Positions 26,913-35,692 of a DNA stretch of 64,000 bases are shown piece by piece (position 1 is the first letter of the stretch; every line of letters starts with the position of its first letter). The notes beneath the pieces are model-generated. The model was not told the DNA's origin, did not search any database, and was given only the letters and a program-made list of their open reading frames with translations. This DNA is from Planktothrix sp. FACHB-1365 (GTDB lineage Bacteria; Cyanobacteriota; Cyanobacteriia; Cyanobacteriales; Microcoleaceae). Where the stretch lies: the NCBI RefSeq assembly GCF_014697575.1, contig NZ_JACJSC010000007.1:62001-126000 (forward strand). The letters run 5' to 3'. The position numbers and the translations under genes were made by a program.

Positions 26913-27812
26913 ATGAATTTCCAAACTCGGCTAAACAACATCAAAACTCGTTTCAAAGCTGCATCCAAAGCCTTCCTTAATCCGATGCCTACGCTCAAAC
27001 CAAAAGTTTTTGTCAAAACAGTAGATCCTGCTGTAGTTTTAGATAATCAGCTTTTAGCCGGAAAAAATATCCTTATTACCGGAGCCGCAAGAAATATTGG
27101 CAGAAGCATCGCTATTGAAATGGCCAAACAAGGCGCAAATATTTTTTTCACCGATATTGTTGAGGAAGAATGTTTAAACTTAGAAAAAGAATTAAATACT
27201 TATCACGTTAAGGTAAAAGGCTTTGTTTCAGACATATCAAAGCCTGAAGATATTGATTATTTATATAGCATTTTGGACGAAAATAAAATCGTAATCGATA
27301 TTCTCGTCAATAATGTAGGCATTCAATTTGAGACGATGGGGATAAATAACTTAAATTTGGAAGAATGGCAAAAGACTTTTCAAACCAATATCTTTGGGCC
27401 GATGTACCTTACCAAACTTATCTCCAAAATGATGGTGAGTAATTCTATTCAGGGTTCTATTATTTTCCTAACTTCTATACATGGAGAAATACTTGTCCGT
27501 TGGCCTAGTTATAGTTCTTCAAAAGCAGCATTAGGAATGATTATCAAAGAGTTAGCGCTAGAATTTGCTCCCTACGAAATAAGAGTAAATGGAATTGCTC
27601 CGGGTTGGGTGGCAGCAGACGAGCGCGGGAACCCTTTACATCATAAATATAACCTATTACATCAGTGTTCGATCGCTCCTTGTTATATTGGTAGAGCAGC
27701 TGTTTATCTAGCCTCAGATTATTTTTCAAAATTCACGACGGGAACTGTTTTGAAAATTGATGGTGGAGCAACATTATATAGTTATCGTGTTGCCCAAAGT
27801 CCGCCTGAATAG
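26913..27812 (+). CDS. Short-chain dehydrogenase/reductase
   Basis: 299 aa. A ~45-residue N-terminal extension precedes a classical SDR: the Rossmann motif LITGAARNIGRSIA (TGxxxxxG), the structural LVNNVGIQ (NNxG), a catalytic Ser in IIFLTSIHGEI and YSSSKAALG (YxxxK). It ends with VNGIAPGWVAADERGNP and TVLKIDGGATLYSY. The enzyme is an NAD(P)-dependent oxidoreductase. It probably belongs to the GT2 operon (29 bp after it) and may make or finish a sugar or alcohol intermediate. The substrate is not readable. Confidence 0.88.
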   Translation: MNFQTRLNNIKTRFKAASKAFLNPMPTLKPKVFVKTVDPAVVLDNQLLAGKNILITGAARNIGRSIAIEMAKQGANIFFTDIVEEECLNLEKELNTYHVKVKGFVSDISKPEDIDYLYSILDENKIVIDILVNNVGIQFETMGINNLNLEEWQKTFQTNIFGPMYLTKLISKMMVSNSIQGSIIFLTSIHGEILVRWPSYSSSKAALGMIIKELALEFAPYEIRVNGIAPGWVAADERGNPLHHKYNLLHQCSIAPCYIGRAAVYLASDYFSKFTTGTVLKIDGGATLYSYRVAQSPPE

Positions 27813-27845
27813 AAAAGTAGTATAAAATTAACGGAAGAAAGCCAA

Positions 27846-28796
27846 ATGTTGCGTATTGCCAGATGGATAAAGAGACAGATCGAAAGGAAATTAGCCACCA
27901 ATCAACCAGGTAAATTAGGTATCAGTCGTCTGGAATCAAAATCTAATAACTTTCAAAATCTTTTTCCTAAGAAAGTAAAGATCGATCGCGTAGCTACCGG
28001 ATTTCAGTTTACTGAAGGGCCAATTTGGTTGGCGGAAGAAAAGTATCTCCTATTTAGCGATATTCCTGCTAATAAAATTTTGAAACTAACTCCTGATGGT
28101 CAGGTAACGATATTCAGAGAACCTAGTAATAATTCTAACGGGTTGACTAGAGACAAACAAGGCAGATTAATTGCTTGCGAACACGGTACGCGCCGAGTTA
28201 CCCGCACCGAAAAAGACGGTTCAATTACCGTTTTAGCTGATAAATTCCAAGGCAAAAATCTGAATAGTCCCAATGATGTTGTCGTCAAAAGTGACGGCGC
28301 GATTTATTTTACCGACCCTCCTTATGGAATTAAACCCGAACAGCAAGAACAACCAATCCAAGGAGTTTACCGCCTTTCTTATGATGGCAGCGAAATTATT
28401 GTTGTCGCCGATGATTTTATTAAACCAAATGGTCTGGCATTTTCACCTGATGAAAAACAGCTTTATATCGATGATTCAGAACGCCGACATATCCGAGTTT
28501 TCGATGTTCAAGCGGATGGTACGCTTGCTAATGGTCGCATCTTTTACGATATGAACATTAAGAAACCAGGTTTACCTGATGGGATGAAAGTAGACGTGCA
28601 GGGACACATTTATTGTACCGGAGCAGGAGGAGTATGGGTTTTCGATCGCAACGGCAATCGTCTAGGAACAATTGTTACTCCCGAACAACCAGCAAATTGT
28701 GCTTGGGGAGATGAAGATTGGCAGAGTCTTTATATCACTGCTCAAACTTCGGTATACAAAATTAGAGTAAATATTCCCGGCATTAGCCTTGCTTAA
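27846..28796 (+). CDS. SMP-30/gluconolactonase-family protein
   Basis: 316 aa, with GGAAG upstream. It is a six-bladed propeller of the SMP-30 type: FTEGPIWLAEEKYLLFSDIPANKILK with the metal Glu, NGLTRDKQGRLIACEHGTRRV, NSPNDVVVKSDGAIYFTDPPYG (Asn/Asp metal ligands), IKPNGLAFSPDEKQLYIDDS and PDGMKVDVQGHIYCTG. Family members hydrolyse lactones. A role beside SDR and glycosyltransferases could be sugar-lactone opening. Its last 14 bp overlap the convergent nucleotidyltransferase gene. A degenerate copy of its last 99 bp lies at 29983. Confidence 0.9.
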   Translation: MLRIARWIKRQIERKLATNQPGKLGISRLESKSNNFQNLFPKKVKIDRVATGFQFTEGPIWLAEEKYLLFSDIPANKILKLTPDGQVTIFREPSNNSNGLTRDKQGRLIACEHGTRRVTRTEKDGSITVLADKFQGKNLNSPNDVVVKSDGAIYFTDPPYGIKPEQQEQPIQGVYRLSYDGSEIIVVADDFIKPNGLAFSPDEKQLYIDDSERRHIRVFDVQADGTLANGRIFYDMNIKKPGLPDGMKVDVQGHIYCTGAGGVWVFDRNGNRLGTIVTPEQPANCAWGDEDWQSLYITAQTSVYKIRVNIPGISLA

Positions 28797-29910
28797 TAGT
28801 TGACGCTCCTATTCCCTGCAATCGATTTTTTACTGCCAGGTACGAGAGGTATGTCAAACGACGACCGTAATTAATTTTATCCTGTAAACGTTCCCTTACT
28901 CCAAAAGGGAAAAAGAATAATTTTTGCAGCTTTTCGATCTCGCTATCAGAACTATCAAAAAGCCATCGCCGTAGTTTGGCTGCAAGTAGTTTTATCAATC
29001 TATCTCCTTGCAATCTTTGTTCTATTTCTGCTGGAAGTTTGGCATCCAAAATATCCTTTGCTAAGAGAAGACTAATTAATAGCATTCGTTCGCTACCTAA
29101 ACTTTTAGCTTGCTTAATGATTCGTCCCCAATCCAATTGCTGATGAGAGCGAATTAATTCAGCAATATCGCAGATTTGGGAAAGCTTTTGCTCCTGTTCC
29201 CAAGAATCTTTCGTTATCTGCATTGCGAGGATAATCAGCAAATCTTCGGTGCAAAGGGTAGTGACTGTTGTGCCAATAAGAGATACAGTCTCTAGGCGTT
29301 GCCACAAGTCCTCAAAATCGAGTAAAAGAGGGAAATATTTTGGTGCGATTCTCTTGTGGAGGTCTACATTAACTCTGGTTTTATGATTAATTAAACTTTC
29401 TTCCCACTCAAATGTTGAGTCTGGGTGATATCCTTGAGAAATCAGCAGTTCTTTTGCTCTGGAAAAGTCCTGCGGCTGAACCAAAATATCCAAATCACCG
29501 AACTGCCTGAGCGACAAATTGCCATACAGGGCAGCAGTCAGCGCGGCTCCTTTGTAGGTGATAGCGGGGATTTGGTGCTTTTCAAACAAATTTAGGAGTT
29601 TCAGCAGTTCCTTAGTCAGGGACATATTGCGGAGGGCGTTGGCGCGGTAGTCGTTGCGAAGGCGATCGAAAATTGGCTGTGGAACTGCTTCTGGGCAAAT
29701 GCTAGAAAGATGGTGGTACAAAACTGGCTTGGTGGCGTGTTGGGATGCTATCTCTATTAGGTATTTCCAGTCAATCTTTCCCTGTAATATTGTTTTTATT
29801 CGCTCTGTCATTGTACTATCTATGCTAGTTCTGGCACAACAGATAAGTAGCTCAATTTCTGGGCGCGATTCTTTAAGTTTTATTTCCTTAGCCTTTACTT
29901 TTTGACTCAT
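28783..29910 (-). CDS. Nucleotidyltransferase family protein (NTP_transf_5-like), full length
   Basis: 375 aa, the only gene of this block on the minus strand. Nucleotidyltransferase core: YKGAALTAALYGNLSLRQFGDLDILVQ with the DLDIL acidic pair, and NVDLHKRIAPKYFPLLLDF. Then a helical C-terminal domain: KLSQICDIAELIRSHQQLDWGRI. It is a paralogue of 21965-22747 (truncated) and 30103-31191. It converges on, and overlaps, the SMP-30 gene, and a copy of the SMP-30 tail lies on its other side, so it may have arrived by local rearrangement. PadeN-like proteins of lasso clusters belong to this group. Confidence 0.83.
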   Translation of the reverse strand: MSQKVKAKEIKLKESRPEIELLICCARTSIDSTMTERIKTILQGKIDWKYLIEIASQHATKPVLYHHLSSICPEAVPQPIFDRLRNDYRANALRNMSLTKELLKLLNLFEKHQIPAITYKGAALTAALYGNLSLRQFGDLDILVQPQDFSRAKELLISQGYHPDSTFEWEESLINHKTRVNVDLHKRIAPKYFPLLLDFEDLWQRLETVSLIGTTVTTLCTEDLLIILAMQITKDSWEQEQKLSQICDIAELIRSHQQLDWGRIIKQAKSLGSERMLLISLLLAKDILDAKLPAEIEQRLQGDRLIKLLAAKLRRWLFDSSDSEIEKLQKLFFFPFGVRERLQDKINYGRRLTYLSYLAVKNRLQGIGASTIKQG

Positions 29911-29982
29911 TTATACACCTTATGAATTCTAAAAACAATCTAAAGTTTGAGTGGCTTACTTCCGACAAGCAGGAATTGCTTT

Positions 29983-30081
29983 TGTGCTTGGGGAGATGAA
30001 GATTGGCAAACTCTTTATATCACCGCTCAAACTTCAGTATACAGCATTAGAGTTAATATTCCAGGGATTCAATTACCGTAA
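29983..30081 (+). pseudogene. Duplicated 3' end of the SMP-30 gene (99 bp scar)
   Basis: Reads CAWGDEDWQTLYITAQTS then VYSIRVNIPGIQLP and stop. It is nearly the same as the last 33 codons of the SMP-30 gene (28698-28796), with the same length and stop position. No start or body of the gene is present. It lies 21 bp before the next nucleotidyltransferase. This is a footprint of a replaced or deleted second SMP-30 copy. Confidence 0.88.
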
Positions 30082-30102
30082 TTCATTAATTTAAGATACA
30101 CC

Positions 30103-31191
30103 ATGAATTTTAATCTAAATCAAGAGCTACAATTACTTTTACAAGCCGCACTTTTACAAGGTGAAGCAGCCATTAATTCCTGGCAAAAATGGAGAACATT
30201 GGTCAATATTGACGATGTGGATCAAGACTCTTATCGGTTATTACCGTTACTCTATCGCAATTTATCGGCTCATAATGTCACAGATTCATACATTGGCAGA
30301 CTCAAGGGAATTTACCGACGTACCTGGGTTGAAAACCAAGTTTGGTTTCAACAAATTCGATCTATTTTAGGCTCTTTTCAAGAAGCTGATATTAAAATTA
30401 TGCTGCTTAAAGATCCGGCTTTAAATTTACATTATTATCAAGATTATGGTCTACGTTATATCAATCATCTCGATTTTTTAATTAACTCAAAAGATGTTTT
30501 AAATGCTATAAAATTATTACAAGAATTGAGTTGGACACCAAAAGAAAAAATTCCTAATCCCACTGTTCCTTTTAGTCATTATATTGGATTTGAAAATGAA
30601 TCTAAGCAATATTTGAGTCTGCGCTGGCATCTTTTCGCCGATGGTTTTAATGAAAATGCGGAAACCGAGTTTTGGCAGCGGGCAATATTAACTCAAGTCA
30701 ACGATTTTCCCGTTTATCTTTTATCGGCAACTGACCTGTTATTTTACACCTGTGTATTTGGAGGATTAACAAATCTAATTTCACCAATTAGTCGGTTAAC
30801 AGATGCGGCGATTATTATTCAGTCCTACCCCTCTGAAATTGATCAAGACCGACTGCTAACATTAGCTGAAAAATACCGCTTTATTTTACAATTAAAATCG
30901 AGGATTATAAAGTTACAGGAAATTCTCAATTTACCGCTCTCATCCTCAATTTTGCCCGAACTTAAAAAATTATCAATTTCTAAATTTGAAGATCATGAAT
31001 ATCAGGTGATAACGAGTCAAAAAAATACCTCCTTAAATCGTTTAAAAATGAGATATTTCCAATATTCCAGAATAGTCAATACGGATAATTTTAACCTCTT
31101 CAATTTTTTCAGTTATCTGCAATATATTTGGGGTTTAGAAAATTTATGGCAAGTCCCAATACAAGCTATTATCCGAGGAATTAACAGGTAG
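30103..31191 (+). CDS. Nucleotidyltransferase family protein, diverged paralogue
   Basis: 362 aa. The same fold as the 375-aa paralogue but diverged: KIMLLKDPALNLHYYQDYGLRYINHLDFLI has HLDFL where the others have DLDIL, so the first metal-binding acid is His. LRWHLFADGF keeps the W-H pair. The helical C-terminus ends with an aromatic stretch. The altered acidic pair could mean loss of catalysis or altered metal use. It lies last in the cluster, followed by the MITE-like element at 31191. Confidence 0.75.
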   Translation: MNFNLNQELQLLLQAALLQGEAAINSWQKWRTLVNIDDVDQDSYRLLPLLYRNLSAHNVTDSYIGRLKGIYRRTWVENQVWFQQIRSILGSFQEADIKIMLLKDPALNLHYYQDYGLRYINHLDFLINSKDVLNAIKLLQELSWTPKEKIPNPTVPFSHYIGFENESKQYLSLRWHLFADGFNENAETEFWQRAILTQVNDFPVYLLSATDLLFYTCVFGGLTNLISPISRLTDAAIIIQSYPSEIDQDRLLTLAEKYRFILQLKSRIIKLQEILNLPLSSSILPELKKLSISKFEDHEYQVITSQKNTSLNRLKMRYFQYSRIVNTDNFNLFNFFSYLQYIWGLENLWQVPIQAIIRGINR

Positions 31192-31343
31192 ATATAGCAA
31201 GTTTAAATGGATTGTACCATCATCATCAGGATTATTAATCCTCAAAAATGGACACAAATCCCAGTGTTAGGGCGAGAAAACCTCGCCCCTACGATGAATT
31301 GGATTTTAAGTCATTTCTACAACTGATTTAGACTTGCTATATC
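31191..31343. repeat. 153-bp MITE-like element with ~24-bp inverted ends
   Basis: GATATAGCAAGT (31191-31202) matches the reverse complement of ACTTGCTATATC (31332-31343). Allowing a few mismatches the inverted ends extend to about 24 bp. The interior has a GGCGAGAAAACCTCGCCCCTAC hairpin segment (31271-31292), related to the G-rich repeats at 36202, 37331 and 38857. It has no ORF. It lies between the convergent nucleotidyltransferase and treZ genes and begins at the last base of the former's stop codon. Confidence 0.75.
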
Positions 31344-31368
31344 TCGTTAGAATTGATCAAAACAACAA

Positions 31369-33189
31369 TTAAGTTTCATACAAGACAAAACTTTCTGGAA
31401 CTAACGTTAATTCTGAAGTATCCGTTAACGTTTCGGGTATATTTGATCCTGAACCCATCCATTTTTCATCGGTAGAATCTAACAGCTTATGCCAAGTTTT
31501 ACCGATTAAATTAGGACTGTAGGAAACCGGATTTTTGCTAAAATTAATCAAACAAAAAACCTGCTGATCTTCAAACCAACGCCGGAAGTATAATAATTTA
31601 TTCTCCTCAATACATTGGGCTTCTTGATGGTTGCGATCGCGTAATTTCAAAGCCGGAATACTCCGTCGTAATCGAATTAAGGTTTGATAGAATTCCCATA
31701 ATATTTTATGCTTTCCTTCCTGTTTTAAGTGCCAATTTAACTGACATTGATCAAAGATTTCTTGACTTTGAACATCAAGGGGATCACCGGCTAGATGAAA
31801 CGCCTCAAAATCAGCTTTTCGTCCTTTTCGTACCGCTTCAATTAAATCTTGATCCGAGTGACTAATAAAATATTGAAAGGGTGCAGGTTCTCCATATTCT
31901 TCCCCCATAAATAATAAGGGAATATAAGGCGACAATAACACCGTAGCCGCCGCTAATTTCAAGGCTTCATAAGAGACTAAAGTTGTTAACCTTTCCCCTA
32001 ATAAACGGTTGCCAATTTGGTCATGGTTTTGACTAAAAACCAAAAATTGATAGGGAGGACAATCTTTCGCCGACTGTCCATGTAAACGTTTGCGGTTGGG
32101 AGAATAATCCCAAGTGTAAATAAAGCTTTCTCGGTAAGATTTGGCTAACTGTTCACAACGACCATAATCTTTGTAATAACCAATATCTTCACCCGTTAAT
32201 ACGGTATGAATTGCATGATGGAAATCATCACACCAATGCACATCTAAACCATACCCTCCGACCGCTTTAGAACGAATTAATCTGGCATCGTTTAAATCGG
32301 TTTCAGCCATTAAATAAAACTTTCGTCCTTGCTGCTGAGAGAATTCAGCGACATTATCAGCTAATTCTTGTAAAATATGTTTAGCACCGAGATCAAAAAT
32401 ATTATCCGCCGCATCCAATCTCAACGCATCAATGTGAAAATCTCGTAACCAATACAGAGCATTTTCAATCACAAAATCTCTGACACCCTGACAATAAGCT
32501 TGGTCATAATTAATCGCAAAACCCCAAGCTGTTCGATAACGTTCGGTAAAATAGGGGCCGAATTCTGCCATGTAATTTCCTTCCGGCCCAAAGTGATTAT
32601 AAACGGCATCTAAAATCACTGCAACGCCGTGCTGATGACAAGCATTTACTAAGCGTTTTAACCCTTCTACACCCCCATAAGAATTTTGAGCCGCATAGAG
32701 ATAAACGCCATCATAACCCCAATTGCGATCGCCTGGAAACTGAGCTATGGGCATTAATTCGATAGCATTAATTCCTAACTCTAATAAGTCAGGAAGACGG
32801 GGAATAATTGCCTCAAATGTTCCCTCTGGAGTAAAGGTTCCGACGTGTAGTTCATAAACAATTAATTGATCTAACGGAATTGTTTTCCAGTCTTGATCTT
32901 GCCAAACAAACGTATTTTGATCGATGACTTCTGATGCTCCATGAACCCCTTCCGGTTGAGAATAGGACGCAGGATCAGGATGGGTAAATTGGTGATCTAA
33001 TTGATAAAAATAACGGGTTCCTGGGGGAATATTTTCAACCGTTGTACTCCAATATCCCTGTTGATCTCGTTCTAAGGGAATTAATCGTTCTTCAGGAGAC
33101 ACAATTTTAAGGGAAACGGTTTCTCGCAAAGGCGACCAGACGCGAAATTCACAGCGATTTTCGCCTAAATAATTTGCACCGAGTTTCAT
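31369..33189 (-). CDS. treZ: Malto-oligosyltrehalose trehalohydrolase
   Basis: 606 aa. An N-terminal beta domain (MKLGANYLGENRCEFRVWSP) is followed by a GH13 barrel: WGYDGVYLYAAQNSYGG, FHIDALRLDAADNIFDLG with the nucleophile Asp, FYLMAETDLND with the acid Glu, and LVFSQNHDQIGNRLLGERL with the third Asp. A beta C-domain follows. It frees trehalose from the trehalosyl-dextrin made by TreY. It is separated from treY by ~10 kb and is the downstream partner of the pathway. Start at 33189, where the frame begins. Confidence 0.95.
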   Translation of the reverse strand: MKLGANYLGENRCEFRVWSPLRETVSLKIVSPEERLIPLERDQQGYWSTTVENIPPGTRYFYQLDHQFTHPDPASYSQPEGVHGASEVIDQNTFVWQDQDWKTIPLDQLIVYELHVGTFTPEGTFEAIIPRLPDLLELGINAIELMPIAQFPGDRNWGYDGVYLYAAQNSYGGVEGLKRLVNACHQHGVAVILDAVYNHFGPEGNYMAEFGPYFTERYRTAWGFAINYDQAYCQGVRDFVIENALYWLRDFHIDALRLDAADNIFDLGAKHILQELADNVAEFSQQQGRKFYLMAETDLNDARLIRSKAVGGYGLDVHWCDDFHHAIHTVLTGEDIGYYKDYGRCEQLAKSYRESFIYTWDYSPNRKRLHGQSAKDCPPYQFLVFSQNHDQIGNRLLGERLTTLVSYEALKLAAATVLLSPYIPLLFMGEEYGEPAPFQYFISHSDQDLIEAVRKGRKADFEAFHLAGDPLDVQSQEIFDQCQLNWHLKQEGKHKILWEFYQTLIRLRRSIPALKLRDRNHQEAQCIEENKLLYFRRWFEDQQVFCLINFSKNPVSYSPNLIGKTWHKLLDSTDEKWMGSGSNIPETLTDTSELTLVPESFVLYET

Positions 33190-33235
33190 GATAAAATTTG
33201 GGGATTAACTACATCTTGAGAGATAGAGATATGCT

Positions 33236-34324
33236 TTAGCTAGTCTCTATTTTTTTGATTTCTATTGGTAACTCAACGGAATTTCCCTCTGCGGGTTGTA
33301 ATAAATTGGTTTCTGGTTGAGATGGGGCTAAATCCTGGGAACGTTTGATTTTTAGCTTTTCAGCTAAGGTATCTCGTTGATTTACCAAATAGATACTGAC
33401 TAACGTTAAGCCAACTCCTATTGATTGTAACGGACTGAGGACTTCTTGTAAAAAGAAATTGCCAAATAATAAAGCAAAAACGGGTGTCAGGAACGTTAGC
33501 GAACTCAAGCTCGTTAAGCTACCACTGGATGCAAAATAGAAAAATAAACCATAAGAGATCGCGCTTCCAAATATTGTAGAATAGCTCATTGCCACCCAAC
33601 CCGACAGATCAATATTTTGCCATTGTTGAGTTTCTAAAAGTGCCGATAACCCAAATAAAGGCAAACCCCCAATAATCATGTGCCATCCGGTTCCCATCAC
33701 CGGGTCAGCATATCGACAAACCCACCGCACTAATACCGTTCCCACAGCCATTGATAACGCCGCTAATAACATCAACCATTCGCCACTATTAAATAGTTGA
33801 GTAAAATCGGCAGAAGTTATCAATAATTCCGAATTAAATAAGCCTAAAATCCAATCATCAGGTAAACCAATTAAACTAATTCCAATAATGCCAATAGTTA
33901 ATCCTAACGCCCCCCAAAATCCAATGGTTTCTTGAAATAACCATAGCGATAAAATAGCAACGGCTAAGGGTTGGGAATCTATCATCACCGATCCTAACCC
34001 AGCGCTGGTTCTCACTAACCCTTGGGCTAAAAATCCTTGAAATAAAGTTGCATCAACGAACCCAAAAATTGAAATCCATAACCAAGCTCGCCAGCCTTTC
34101 GGTTGCGGACGTCCCGACAGTAGCCCCGCCAAGAGTACCAAAACCCCGGCGGGGACTAACCGCACTCCCGCCATAAAAAACGGCGTTGTATGGGGAATAA
34201 CGCCTTTCATCGCGACCATTGCTGTCCCCCAAAAGAAGAATGGGGCAATTAACAATAAAGGCTGAAAGGGTAATTTGGCTTGGGTTTGCGGTTTCCGTTC
34301 GACAGGCTCAGGACAAGGCTGCAT
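33236..34324 (-). CDS. EamA/DMT-superfamily transporter
   Basis: 362 aa with about ten hydrophobic helices in two EamA repeats (about 20-150 and 185-315). The first has LLLIAPFFFWGTAMVAMKGVIP, and the second ends with LTFLTPVFALLFGNFFLQEVLSPLQ followed by GVGLTLVSIYLVNQRDTL, a strong DMT signature. The C-terminus is polar. These are drug/metabolite exporters or importers; the substrate is not predictable. The gene is divergent from sppA with ~90 bp between, so both promoters lie there. Confidence 0.9.
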   Translation of the reverse strand: MQPCPEPVERKPQTQAKLPFQPLLLIAPFFFWGTAMVAMKGVIPHTTPFFMAGVRLVPAGVLVLLAGLLSGRPQPKGWRAWLWISIFGFVDATLFQGFLAQGLVRTSAGLGSVMIDSQPLAVAILSLWLFQETIGFWGALGLTIGIIGISLIGLPDDWILGLFNSELLITSADFTQLFNSGEWLMLLAALSMAVGTVLVRWVCRYADPVMGTGWHMIIGGLPLFGLSALLETQQWQNIDLSGWVAMSYSTIFGSAISYGLFFYFASSGSLTSLSSLTFLTPVFALLFGNFFLQEVLSPLQSIGVGLTLVSIYLVNQRDTLAEKLKIKRSQDLAPSQPETNLLQPAEGNSVELPIEIKKIETS

Positions 34325-34415
34325 TCGGTTCTCCAGGTAGGGGGGACGAAAATTATGTACTTTTATTAAGAAGTTTATACAATATTATTAATTTAATACA
34401 GTTCTGTCATTACCC

Positions 34416-35234
34416 ATGATTTGGCCCTTTAAACCTCGATACCGCAAACAAATCGCCCGCATAGAAATTAATGGTGCGATCGGCGGAGATACGCGCAAAC
34501 AGGTGTTAGAAGCCCTGAAAACCATTGAAGAAAAGAAATTTCCCGCCCTATTGTTGAGAATTGATAGTCCTGGCGGCACCGTTGGCGACTCCCAAGAAAT
34601 TTATAGCGCCCTAAAACGGTTGCAGAAAAAAGTCAAAATTGTTGCGAGTTTCGGCAATATTTCGGCATCCGGTGGCGTTTATATTGGCATGGGAGCCGAA
34701 CATATTATGGCGAACCCAGGAACAATTACCGGAAGTATTGGTGTTATTTTACGCGGTAATAACTTAGAACGGTTATTAGAAAAAGTGGGGGTTTCTTTCA
34801 AAGTCATTAAGTCCGGCCCTTATAAAGATATTTTGTCTTTTGATCGAGAACTCACTGAACCCGAACAACAAATTTTGCAAGAATTAATTGATACCAGTTA
34901 TCAACAATTTGTACAAACCGTTGCCGAATCTCGTAACTTACCCGTAGAAACCGTTAAAACCTTTGCTGATGGTCGAATTTTTACCGGACAACAAGCTGTT
35001 GAACTGGGAATTGTAGACCGTTTAGGAACAGAAGAAGAAGCCCGACGTTGGGCAGCAGAATTGGTTAAACTCGATCCCGACAAAACCGAATGTTTTACGT
35101 TAGAAAAACCTAAATCTTTTGCTAATAAAGTTTTAGGTAATAATTTAACGCCTAATAGTTTAATTGCTGCTAACCATTGGTTAGAATTCGAGCTATCTAC
35201 AAACGGTTTACCCTTGTGGATGTATCGACCGTAG
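34416..35234 (+). CDS. sppA: Signal peptide peptidase SppA (short form)
   Basis: 272 aa. An S49 serine protease with RIDSPGGTVGDSQEIYSAL and SFGNISASGGVYIGMGAEHI, where Ser85 is the likely nucleophile, and IKSGPYKDI with Lys137 as the probable general base (52 residues apart, as in short SppA). The C-terminal part has DGRIFTGQQAVELGIVDRLG. The short single-domain form assembles as an octamer on the membrane and cuts leftover signal peptides. It has no obvious N-terminal membrane helix, only MIWPFKPRYRKQ, so it may be peripheral. Confidence 0.92.
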   Translation: MIWPFKPRYRKQIARIEINGAIGGDTRKQVLEALKTIEEKKFPALLLRIDSPGGTVGDSQEIYSALKRLQKKVKIVASFGNISASGGVYIGMGAEHIMANPGTITGSIGVILRGNNLERLLEKVGVSFKVIKSGPYKDILSFDRELTEPEQQILQELIDTSYQQFVQTVAESRNLPVETVKTFADGRIFTGQQAVELGIVDRLGTEEEARRWAAELVKLDPDKTECFTLEKPKSFANKVLGNNLTPNSLIAANHWLEFELSTNGLPLWMYRP

Positions 35235-35237
35235 AAG

Positions 35238-35288
35238 AGGACAAGGGGACGGGGGGACAGGGAGATAAGGAGATGAGGGGATGAGGAG
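35238..35288 (+). repeat. Polypurine arm flanking the four-helix-bundle gene (left)
   Basis: An almost pure G/A stretch with GGACAAGGGGACGGGGGGAC. Its complement reappears as the C/T-rich stretch at 35693-35752 after the gene, so the two flank it as inverted repeats. G-runs here could form a G-quadruplex. The strand carrying G is the coding strand of the neighbour. Confidence 0.8.
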
Positions 35289-35684
35289 ATGGGAGAAGAT
35301 AGGAAGAAAATTATTAGAACTCCTGAAGACTTGGAGGTGTATCAGTTATCCTTTCAGGGAGCCATGCAGATTTTTAAAGCATCCCAGAGATTTCCTATAG
35401 AAGAACGATATTCTCTAACCGATCAAATTCGACGTTCTTCTCGTTCTGTATGTGCTAATTTAGCGGAAGCTTGGAGAAAACGAAGATATGAAGCCGCTTT
35501 CATTGCTAAACTCAATGATTCAGAAGCTGAAGCCAGTGAAACTCAAGTCTGGATTAAATTTGCGGTGCAATGTGGATATTTAGACGCACATACAGGTCAA
35601 GAACTTTACACCACCTACGACAAAATCCTTGGTAGTTTAGTCAACATGATTAACCACCCCAAAAGCTGGCTCATCAAACCCTAA
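35289..35684 (+). CDS. Four-helix-bundle (S23/IVS) protein
   Basis: 131 aa. Four-helix bundle of the 23S rRNA-intervening-sequence protein type: the landmark LEVYQLSFQGAMQIFKASQRFP, then LTDQIRRSSRSVCANLAEAW with the conserved Arg/Ser, FIAKLNDSEAEASETQVWI and MINHPKS at the end. The family has no enzyme activity, binds nucleic acid in some members, and is often found beside mobile DNA. It is bracketed by inverted G-rich/C-rich arms (35238 and 35693), and the start codon is within the polypurine arm. This is consistent with a small transferable unit. Confidence 0.88.
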   Translation: MGEDRKKIIRTPEDLEVYQLSFQGAMQIFKASQRFPIEERYSLTDQIRRSSRSVCANLAEAWRKRRYEAAFIAKLNDSEAEASETQVWIKFAVQCGYLDAHTGQELYTTYDKILGSLVNMINHPKSWLIKP

Positions 35685-35692
35685 AAATCTCC

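Noticed and set aside
35238-35288. Polypurine stretch as a long ribosome-binding region only
   Set aside because: Too long and matched by a complementary arm after the gene, so treated as a repeat.
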